Assembly (NCBI GenBank): GCA_964462535.1
Contig: CAYWXV010000114.1
Location: 1 to 5,867, forward strand
Source of the DNA: CAYWXV01 sp964462535
GTDB lineage: Bacteria > Bacteroidota > Ignavibacteria > OLB7
DNA: 5,867 nt
Direction of reading: 5' to 3'
A program made the translations under genes and the position numbers. The notes below the pieces were generated by a model that was not told where the DNA came from, searched no databases, and saw nothing but the letters and a program-made list of their open reading frames with translations. Numbering within the stretch: the first letter of the stretch is position 1; every line of letters starts with the position of its first letter. Below, in pieces: positions 1 through 5,700 of this stretch.

Positions 1-36
1 AGCAGGTATGCACTACTGCCTTGCTTTGCGACCACC

Positions 37-72
37 GCCTCGCTGTGCGAGGCTGTCCCCTCAGAGGGGGCA
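37..72. repeat. Two abutting inverted repeats (REP-like tandem hairpins)
   Basis: Two hairpins lie end to end without a spacer. The first has a perfect 7-bp stem, gcctcgc at 37-43 and gcgaggc at 47-53, with loop tgt. The second pairs 54-61 (tgtcccct) with 65-72 (agggggca) around loop cag, with one G-T wobble. GC-rich back-to-back palindromes with 3-nt loops in an intergenic region resemble REP-type elements. They have no T-tract, so they are not typical intrinsic terminators. Copies elsewhere in the genome would be needed to call a repeat family. Confidence 0.5.
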
Positions 73-123
73 CATCGTTCCCCGCTTTTCCCAATCGTGT
101 CAAAACGGGCTTCGACTCTCTCG

Positions 124-151
124 CCCCATCGCCCATTCCCCACTCCCCACG
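124..151 (+). repeat. Degenerate heptanucleotide tandem array
   Basis: Four consecutive 7-bp units can be read in register: ccccatc (124-130), gcccatt (131-137), ccccact (138-144) and ccccacg (145-151). The consensus is about CCCCAYT. The same unit in the same register recurs at 4821-4855, and inverted in the hairpin at 4761-4802. This resembles the short tandemly repeated repetitive (STRR) heptamers known from cyanobacterial intergenic regions. The resemblance is by pattern only, and the function is unknown. Confidence 0.55.
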
Positions 152-163
152 CATTACGTCCGC

Positions 164-215
164 GTAACACAGGCCAAATTTTCACGCGTCGAGTAACCAT
201 CCGGTAACACAGGCC
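164..215 (+). promoter_or_regulatory. 12-bp direct repeat, 40 bp apart, upstream of receptor gene
   Basis: The 12-mer gtaacacaggcc occurs at 164-175 and again at 204-215, exactly 40 bp apart, or about four helical turns. A third partial copy of the core, gtaac, sits at 193-197, 11 bp before the second full copy. Phased direct repeats 185 to 236 bp upstream of the receptor ATG could be binding sites for a regulator that works as a multimer. They could equally be the remains of a non-regulatory repeat. No regulator gene is present in the window to support the first reading. Confidence 0.3.
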
Positions 216-399
216 GCGGACTATTGCGGCAGGGGAGGGCGATGATCTAGGTTCGCATCGTCTTCGACCGGAAGGGGCCTTGCTAGGGGCTTCCAGGGTG
301 ATCGAGGACGGGTCAAACATCGTTCTTATTCATAGTGTCATCACGGCTCTTACCACTCTCCGGGAGGAGGGTGGGACAGCCCTTGGAGTCCGCACCGAG

Positions 400-2230
400 A
401 TGAAGTCTACATTGCCACTCCGGGCAGCGATCGCGATTGGTATCGCCATGCTGTCCGGCCTCCCCCTGTTTGCGCAAGAGGGGAAGATTGTTGGAAAAGT
501 CATCGACGCCACGAATGGCGAGCCGATGACCCGCGCCACCGTTCGTTTGCTCAACACCACGAAAGGAGCAGTGACGAATACGTCGGGAACGTACACGTTG
601 AATGACGTCTCTCCCGGCACGTACTCACTGAAGATCACCTATATCGGGTATGCCGAGAAGGTCATCGAGGGTGTCATCGTATCCCCTGGAAAGACCGTAC
701 GTCAGGACATCACGCTGAACGTGCGGCCCAGGACCGGAACCACCATCACCGTCACCGGAAAGCTCAGTCGCCAGACCGAATCGGCAGCCTTGATCGAGCG
801 CCGTCGTTCCACATCCGTCGACGACGCGATCTCCGCCTCCGAGATCGCTCGCGCTCCGGCCAGTGACGCCGGCGACGCAATGCGGCGTGTTACCGGTGTC
901 TCGGTCGTAGGGAGCAAGTATGTCGTCGTCCGTGGGCTGACCGAGCGCTACAGCGCCACGCAACTCAACGGCGTCAACCTCCCAAGCCCCGAGCCGGAGA
1001 AGAAGGTCGTTCCGTTCGACATGTTCCCCTCGAATATGATCTCCCGTCTCACCACCGTCAAGACGTTTACGCCTGACAATCCGGGGGACTTTGCGGGGGG
1101 GCTTGTGAAGATCACCACCCGCGATTATCCGGAGTCATTTCTCCTGAGCGCCTCGCTTGGAAGTGGCTTCAATTCGGAGACGGTGGGGACCAGCGGACTC
1201 TCCTATGCGGGCGGGGGAACCGACTACCTTGGTATCGATGACGGCACGCGCGCACTCCCCACCGGCCTGCAGCCGGGGCGCCGCAATACGTCGACCGACC
1301 AGGCCAACCTCCTCCGTCAGTTTTCCAACAACGTCTGGTCACCCACACGCGAGAACCTGGGACCATCCGGCTCATTCAACATTTCGATCGGCGACAAGTA
1401 CGATGCCGGCTTCCCGATCGGATTCCTTGTCTCCGGCAGCTACTCGCATGGTGCGACCTACAGGCAGGAGGAGCAGCGGCTTCCACTCCTCAGCATCACT
1501 AACGGAACACACGACCTTCGTTTCGACTACGACGGAGAGCGGACCGAAGTCTCCACCGTCTGGGGGGGTCTGGTCAATCTTTCCGCGCAGCTCGCCCCCG
1601 AACACAAGGTGAGCCTGAAAGCGGTCTACAACCACAACACCGACGACGAGACGAAGCAGGTTACGGGGCTCTACAACCAGAGCACCACGGGCGATCTCCG
1701 CTACACGCGTCTCCGATTCCTGGAGCGGTCGCTGTCGAGTATCACGCTCAGTGGCGATCATCAGATCCAGGAGCTGGGGAATTCGAAGGTCGAGTGGCGC
1801 GGATCGCTCTCAACCGCCGCCCGTTACGAACCGGACAACCGTTCCACCACATATCTCAAGGGCCTTGACGAGACGGCCTTCCGTTTCGTCAACAACTTCG
1901 GAAGCAACAACGGCCGCTTCTTCAGTGACTTGAACGATCAGGAGGTCAACGCCGGTCTCGATTGGACACTTCCGATTTCGTTGACCGAGTCGGGACCGAT
2001 CCGGGCGAAGTTCGGCGGCCTGGGGCGCTACCGTAATCGCGATTTCTCGGCCCGTCGTTTTGTCTTCACCACGAACACTAGCGACCCGGCGGTGACAACG
2101 CTCGCTCCCGAGTTCCTCTTCACGCCGGAGAACGTGGAGAGCGGCCTGATTGTCTTCAATGACGAAACGCAATCGAACGACCGCTACGACGCAACCGAGA
2201 AGATCAATGCCGGCTATGCGATGGTCGACT
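400..2230 (+). CDS. TonB-dependent outer-membrane receptor, 5' part (before assembly gap)
   Basis: This is the first 610 codons of a TonB-dependent receptor, an outer-membrane beta-barrel that imports ligands using energy from TonB-ExbB-ExbD. ATG 400 is chosen because it starts a clear signal peptide (residues 1-25, hydrophobic core AIAIGIAML, likely cut at LFA|QEG). Upstream in-frame codons to TTG 280 lack signal character. A GGAG at 385-388 is the only weak ribosome-binding candidate. Residues about 29-110 form a carboxypeptidase-regulatory-like (CarboxypepD_reg) domain. ITVTG near 116-120 is a possible TonB-box-like stretch. The plug spans roughly 138-242, with VRGLTERYS (177-185), LPSPEPEKKVVP (194-205) and PGDFAGG (228-234), which are hallmark plug motifs of this receptor type. 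Barrel strands follow. The reading frame runs intact to the N run and continues in another frame after it. The CarboxypepD_reg extension points to the Bacteroidota or a relative. The ligand is unknown. Confidence 0.93.
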
Positions 2231-2330
2231 NNNNNNNNNNNNNNNNNNNNNNNNNNNNNNNNNNNNNNNNNNNNNNNNNNNNNNNNNNNNNNNNNNNNNN
2301 NNNNNNNNNNNNNNNNNNNNNNNNNNNNNN
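2231..2330. other. Assembly gap (100 N) inside the receptor gene
   Basis: Exactly 100 unknown bases interrupt the receptor gene. Base 2230 is the first base of a codon in the upstream frame, while the downstream receptor frame starts cleanly at 2331. For the gene to be intact the missing sequence must be 2 modulo 3 in length, but 100 is 1 modulo 3, so the run is a scaffolding placeholder. Receptors of this type normally have a longer barrel stretch between the flanking motifs (YAMVD before, APFRFDDY after), so I estimate roughly 240-330 missing bases. That estimate comes from family knowledge and was not measured. Confidence 0.95.
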
Positions 2331-3116
2331 GCGCCGTTCCGTTTCGACGACTATCGACAGAGCACCTACGGCAATCCTGCCCTCGACCGGACGAGGATCA
2401 CGAACTATGATGTCCGTTGGGAGTGGTTCCCGGGACCAGGCGAAGTGGTAGCGGTCAGCGGCTTCTATAAGAGCTTCGTCAATCCGATCGAACAGGTCTA
2501 CCTGATTGGAGGATCGGGAATCTCGGTCGAACCAGCCAATGCCCACGATGCAGTGAGTTCCGGACTCGAGTTCGAGCTACGCAAGGGGCTGGAGTTCCTC
2601 GATCCCTCGCTGGCCCAGTTCTCGGTGGGTGGCAACCTGACACTTGTCTCGTCCGAGGTGACGTTCAATCCTGGTGAGTTCATTCGGGTCTTCGACGGCG
2701 TCAACATCATTGACTACGGTCCCGAGGTGCTGACCAGCACGAAGAGAGCCCTCCAGGGACAGTCTCCCTACGTCGTGAACATCACGTTCGGCTATGACAA
2801 TGCCGACTGGGGAACAAGCGCCACCCTTCTCTACAACTCGTTCGGCGAACGTCTTGCGGTGGTCGGGACCGAAGGGATTCCCGACACGTACGAGCAGCCT
2901 CGCCCATCACTCGATCTCTCAGTAGCACAACGGCTACCGCTCGGCCTTCAGTTGAAGCTCTCCGCGAAGAATCTGTTGAATGACGAATCACGGTTCGTGC
3001 AACGATTCGAGAGTGGGGCGGTGCAGGAGACGATCGTGACGGAGCGGTACATCACGGGGCGGTCGCTCTCGATCGGCCTAGGATTCAGCTTCGATCAGTT
3101 GCAGAGCGCAGAGTAG
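2331..3116 (+). CDS. TonB-dependent outer-membrane receptor, 3' part (after assembly gap)
   Basis: This is the last 261 codons plus stop of the same receptor that begins at 400. The frame is open from the first base after the gap. It reads APFRFDDY, then NPALDRTRITNYDVRWEWFP, the conserved late-barrel motif of TonB-dependent receptors in which a ligand-poor strand pair precedes alternating barrel strands. Further amphipathic strands follow, and the barrel ends with LSIGLGFSF, an aromatic-terminated beta-signal of the kind recognised by the Bam complex. A six-residue tail (DQLQSAE region) follows that Phe, a little unusual because such barrels often end at or near the aromatic residue. A start at an internal codon is not real; the 5' end lies in or beyond the gap. 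Both visible parts total 871 residues, consistent with a complete protein of about 950-980. The gene ends 38 bp before the next lipoprotein gene, suggesting an operon. Confidence 0.92.
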   Translation, partial: APFRFDDYRQSTYGNPALDRTRITNYDVRWEWFPGPGEVVAVSGFYKSFVNPIEQVYLIGGSGISVEPANAHDAVSSGLEFELRKGLEFLDPSLAQFSVGGNLTLVSSEVTFNPGEFIRVFDGVNIIDYGPEVLTSTKRALQGQSPYVVNITFGYDNADWGTSATLLYNSFGERLAVVGTEGIPDTYEQPRPSLDLSVAQRLPLGLQLKLSAKNLLNDESRFVQRFESGAVQETIVTERYITGRSLSIGLGFSFDQLQSAE

Positions 3117-3154
3117 CAGTCCAATCCGTTCCATCCATATCCCAAAACCAAGAC

Positions 3155-4735
3155 ATGAGATACCTCACACATCTGCTGGCCATCACCGGGTTTGTTGCCG
3201 CGGTTGCCATGGCCGGCTGCTCGGACGACAATCCTGCCGGCACAACGACGACTCCGTCTGTCGAGAACCTGCTGCAGGCAACGGTGACATCGAACTCGGT
3301 GACACTCACCTGGACATACAGCGACGACGCAAAGGCAGACAGCTTTCGTGTCTCGCGCGACGGCACGCTCGTCGCGTCGCTCCCGGTCGCGACAAAGACC
3401 TTCATGGACACAGGGCTCGCCGCGACCACGGCATACACCTACTCTGTTGTAGCGGTGAAGAGTGGTACAGCCTCGGCCTCGGCAAGTATCGTTGTGACCA
3501 CGACGGCTCCGGGAAGCTCGGAGAAGCGGGCGATTCTGGCCGGCAACACGGGCGCTTCGGATCGCACACTCAGCAAGGACACGATCTATACCATCGTCGG
3601 CTTCTATTTCGTGCAGCCGGGGACGAAGCTGGTCATTCCGGCCGGGACCCGTCTTGAAGGGGACTTCGCGACGAAGGGGGCGCTGATCACGGTCCGTGGA
3701 ACGTCGGCGCGCTCCAGCGGTCAGATCATCGCTATCGGGACGCAGTCCGAGCCGATCATTTTCACCTCAAGCCAGCCGGTCGGACAGCGGAAGCGTGGCG
3801 ACTGGGGTGGCATCGTCCTGAGCGGTCTGTCGGATCTCAATCTCTCGAACAAGACGGGTGTGGGTGAGGGTGGTACGGGTGCCTATGGCTACGGCGGTGT
3901 CCGCACCTCTCCGAAGACGGACGACTCGTCGGGCGTTCTGAAGTATGTCCGGATCGAGTATGGCGGAACAAAGGTGACCGCCGACAACGAGATCAACGGT
4001 CTGACGTTCAACGCGGTCGGATCGGGGACGGTTATCGACTACGTGCAGTCGCACTTCATCGCTGACGACGGATTCGAGTGGTTCGGCGGCACGGTCAACT
4101 GCAAGCACCTTGTCAGCTCGGGGAACGATGACGACGCGTTCGACATGGACTTCGGCTTCAGCGGCAAGCTCCAGTACCTTTTCGGCATGCAGGACCCCGA
4201 CCTTGCCAACCGTGGTTTCGAGATCGACAACGACGGTTCGGGTTCGGACGCGGCGCCGTTCACCAGCGCCACCGTTTCGAACGTGACCCTTGTCGGCACC
4301 GGCAAGGAGAAGGCGAACGACGACGACAACGACGGCCTCTACCTCCGTCGCAACAACAAGCTGAAGATCTACAACGCGATCGTCGTCAACTTCCGCTATG
4401 GTCTTGTGATCGACGGCGCGAACACGAAGACGAATGCCGAGAACGGAGAGCTGGTGGTGCAGAACAGCGTCCTGAACGGATCGAAGGGGCCCTATCTCTA
4501 CAAGCAGGGGACGGCAGCCGACCTGGATCCGGTGGTGGTGAACTGGAGCCTGAGCAGCAATCCTGTGACGCTCACCAGCATCAACTTCACGTCGCCGAAT
4601 CCGATACCCGTCAGCGCTCCCTCCGTGGCGCCGTTCAACATCGGGGGCGATTCGTTCTTTGAACCGACCAGCTACATCGGTGCCTTCGGCACCACCAACT
4701 GGCTGAACGGCTGGACGAACTTCCAGAAGAACTAG
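3155..4735 (+). CDS. Surface-type lipoprotein with FN3-like and beta-helix-like regions
   Basis: A 526-aa lipoprotein. The N-terminus is a type II signal peptide with lipobox AMAGC, and the lipidated residue is Cys22. It is followed by SDDN, an acidic segment similar to the lipoprotein export signals that send Bacteroidota lipoproteins to the cell surface. Residues about 36-118 look like one fibronectin type III domain (TSNSVTLTWTY early, TTAYTYSVVAV late). From about 125 to the end the sequence has the short repetitive strands of a right-handed parallel beta-helix: PGTKLVIPAGTRLEG, QSEPIIFTSSQPVGQ, RGDWGGIVLSG, VLKYVRIEYGG, INGLTFNAVGSGTVIDYV. This part closely resembles a widespread, functionally uncharacterised Bacteroidota family often found beside TonB-dependent receptors and sometimes mislabelled as a transporter. 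Acidic loops occur at 324-332 (NDDDAFDMD) and 388-394 (NDDDNDG). No sorting domain or catalytic motif was recognised. The 38-bp spacing to the receptor supports cotranscription. A ligand-capture role is inference. Confidence 0.9.
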   Translation: MRYLTHLLAITGFVAAVAMAGCSDDNPAGTTTTPSVENLLQATVTSNSVTLTWTYSDDAKADSFRVSRDGTLVASLPVATKTFMDTGLAATTAYTYSVVAVKSGTASASASIVVTTTAPGSSEKRAILAGNTGASDRTLSKDTIYTIVGFYFVQPGTKLVIPAGTRLEGDFATKGALITVRGTSARSSGQIIAIGTQSEPIIFTSSQPVGQRKRGDWGGIVLSGLSDLNLSNKTGVGEGGTGAYGYGGVRTSPKTDDSSGVLKYVRIEYGGTKVTADNEINGLTFNAVGSGTVIDYVQSHFIADDGFEWFGGTVNCKHLVSSGNDDDAFDMDFGFSGKLQYLFGMQDPDLANRGFEIDNDGSGSDAAPFTSATVSNVTLVGTGKEKANDDDNDGLYLRRNNKLKIYNAIVVNFRYGLVIDGANTKTNAENGELVVQNSVLNGSKGPYLYKQGTAADLDPVVVNWSLSSNPVTLTSINFTSPNPIPVSAPSVAPFNIGGDSFFEPTSYIGAFGTTNWLNGWTNFQKN

Positions 4736-4760
4736 TTGGTAGATGATCGAAAGTAGAACG

Positions 4761-4802
4761 TAGAGAGTGGGGAGTGGACACGATTCTCCTCCCCGCTTTC
4801 TA
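4761..4802 (+). repeat. Strong 14-bp hairpin after the beta-helix lipoprotein gene
   Basis: tagagagtggggag (4761-4774) pairs with ctccccgctttcta (4789-4802) over 14 positions, with two G-T wobbles and a 14-nt loop. It begins 25 bp after the stop at 4735 and could end or stabilise the receptor/lipoprotein transcript. No T-tract follows, so a classical intrinsic terminator is unlikely. The left arm contains the heptad unit ccccact in inverted orientation (agtgggg at 4766-4772), which links it to the repeat arrays at 124-151 and 4821-4855. Confidence 0.5.
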
Positions 4803-4820
4803 CAACTACTCGGATGTGGT

Positions 4821-4855
4821 CCCCATTTCCCATTCCCCATTCGCAAGTCCCCACA
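4821..4855 (+). repeat. Heptanucleotide array abutting the start codon
   Basis: Five 7-bp units in perfect register fill the 35 bp immediately before an ATG: ccccatt (4821-4827), tcccatt (4828-4834), ccccatt (4835-4841), the diverged cgcaagt (4842-4848) and ccccaca (4849-4855). The consensus matches the array at 124-151. Because the array occupies the place where a ribosome-binding site would be, the following gene has no purine-rich Shine-Dalgarno sequence. The array can be read through from an in-frame ATG at 4814, but that would only add repeat-encoded residues before a good lipoprotein signal. Confidence 0.55.
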
Positions 4856-5425
4856 ATGATTCGACTCTCAACAACAACGACGCTTCTGGCCGCATTCCTT
4901 CTTCTGTCATGTGGAGAAGGGCGAAAGGCCGATGGAACAGGGGAGGGGAGTGCGACCCCGACGGCACGTGTTTCCAACACCCCGCGGTTGAACGACGGCG
5001 CGGCTAGCCCTCAAGCGCTGGCGTCGCGTGCGATCACTGCGATCATGGCGCATGACACGGTCGCTCTGGCCCGACTTCTGGTAACGAAGGAGGAGTTCAT
5101 GCGGGATATCTATCCAGAGTATGGACTCCACTACCCGGCCGCGCGCGATACCAGCGCCTTGGCGCGCGAATTCATCTGGGAGAATCAGACACTATCGACC
5201 TACGCCGCTCTGAACGAAATCCTCCGTCAACTGGACGGAAAGAACATGGATCTGCTCGATGTTCGATTCGGCGAGGGGACGCAACAATTCAACAGCTACT
5301 CGATCCACGAGGGGACGATTACCCGTGTCCGCTTCGACGACGGTCGTGAAGCCGACCTGCACGCCCTTGGTTCGATGATTGAAATGGATGGTGTCTACAA
5401 GCTGATCTCGTATCGCGATAGATGA
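4856..5425 (+). CDS. Small lipoprotein, NTF2-like in appearance, function unknown
   Basis: A 189-aa predicted lipoprotein. ATG 4856 is preferred over the in-frame ATG at 4814 because it starts a compact type II signal peptide: a hydrophobic core at 10-17, lipobox LLSC, lipidated Cys19. The extra 14 upstream residues would be encoded by repeat DNA. Residues 20-50 are a low-complexity linker. A helical segment follows (SPQALASRAITAIMAHDTVA, 51-70), then KEEFMRDIYPEYG (78-90), and the C-terminal half has strand-like segments (YSIHEGTITRVRFDDGRE 148-165, LGSMIEMDGVYKLISYRD 171-188). A helix-first domain with a curved-sheet C-terminus, and an 'A-x-HD-T-x-A-L-A-x-L' opening, looks NTF2-like. Similar unnamed lipoproteins occur in Gemmatimonadota and related phyla as I recall them. 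No catalytic residues can be assigned. The 120-bp spacer with a hairpin suggests separate transcription or attenuated readthrough from the receptor operon. Confidence 0.82.
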   Translation: MIRLSTTTTLLAAFLLLSCGEGRKADGTGEGSATPTARVSNTPRLNDGAASPQALASRAITAIMAHDTVALARLLVTKEEFMRDIYPEYGLHYPAARDTSALAREFIWENQTLSTYAALNEILRQLDGKNMDLLDVRFGEGTQQFNSYSIHEGTITRVRFDDGREADLHALGSMIEMDGVYKLISYRDR

Positions 5426-5700
5426 ATCGATACGTAGCCCAGGATCTGACTTACGCACGCGCGTAGGCAGCATTGGTCCCTTCGCGTGATTCAACGCAGA
5501 GGGCGCCGAGGGACGCTGAGGCTCATCCGGAGGACGTCCTCGTCACGCAGGACGCGTGCCTTGACGGCATTGCAATGCATACCCACATCGGCTCCCGTGC
5601 GATTTCATCCGTATTCGCGCGGAACGGGAATGTGAAGCGATGGTACGCACGTGAGTATCCAACTGCTTCCAATTATCTGTCTAGCATCTTCTAACGTCTC
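5426..5700. other. Non-coding stretch after the small lipoprotein gene
   Basis: I see no convincing gene. A 73-codon open frame at 5473-5694 crosses the CGCNGAGG periodic repeat and has no recognisable domain. Visible structure includes the palindrome tatcgcgata (5411-5420, overlapping the end of the preceding gene), the small inverted repeat tacgc/gcgta (5452-5456 and 5461-5465), and the 12-bp palindrome gaggacgtcctc (5530-5541). No good intrinsic terminator with a T-tract follows the lipoprotein gene. The end of the stretch, about 5658-5695, is locally AT-rich and could hold a promoter for the structured region downstream, but no clear -35/-10 pair is visible. Confidence 0.5.
5495..5521 (+). 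repeat. CGCNGAGG periodic micro-repeat
   Basis: Three copies of an 8-mer lie 9 and 10 bp apart: cgcagagg (5495-5502), cgccgagg (5504-5511) and cgctgagg (5514-5521). They differ only at the fourth base. Repeats of the form 'cgcagag' with a roughly 9-10 bp period are scattered through intergenic regions of many bacterial genomes. The function is unknown. Confidence 0.5.

Larger units (their letters stand above)
1..399. other. Upstream non-coding region with small repeats
   Basis: I see no convincing gene here. A 62-codon open frame at 8-196 runs through two perfect or near-perfect hairpins and a heptad repeat array, has no recognisable domain, and is best read as chance. An in-frame TTG at 280 would extend the receptor by 40 residues, but those residues are not signal-like and would bury a good signal peptide. 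The stretch from about 311 to 345 is locally more AT-rich and may hold the receptor promoter, although no clear -35/-10 pair or Bacteroidota-type promoter stands out. Hairpins, heptads and direct repeats within the region are listed separately. Confidence 0.6.

Noticed and set aside
124..158. CRISPR array
   Set aside because: The units are 7 bp and directly adjacent. There are no spacers, no 23-40-bp repeats and no cas genes.
8..196. 62-codon open frame near the left edge
   Set aside because: It passes through hairpins, a heptad array and one of the direct repeats, and has no protein-like features.
280..399. N-terminal extension of the receptor from TTG 280
   Set aside because: The 40 extra residues are not signal-like and would hide a well-formed signal peptide beginning at ATG 400.
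2331..2451. Continuation of the upstream receptor frame past the gap to a stop at 2451
   Set aside because: The residues RRSVSTTIDRAPT and onward do not resemble a receptor, while the alternative frame gives textbook barrel sequence. It is an artefact of the 100-N filler.
2445..3116. Separate 223-codon gene starting at 2445
   Set aside because: The same frame is open back to 2331 and carries conserved receptor sequence before 2445, so this is the 3' part of the receptor gene and not a new gene.
3767..4846. A 359-codon open frame on the - strand across the beta-helix lipoprotein gene
   Set aside because: It is antisense to a gene with clear signal peptide and domain features. Its product is low-complexity and rich in V, R and E, as expected from mirrored codons in GC-rich DNA, and it has no recognisable domain.
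5452..5651. MITE or insertion-sequence ends around ctgacttacgcacg and the later tacgcacg
   Set aside because: The 8-bp match is in direct and not inverted orientation, no target-site duplication was found, and no transposase is present.
5473..5694. 73-codon open frame after the small lipoprotein gene
   Set aside because: It crosses the CGCNGAGG repeat and a 12-bp palindrome, has no signal, domain or ribosome-binding site, and is plausible by chance in this composition.
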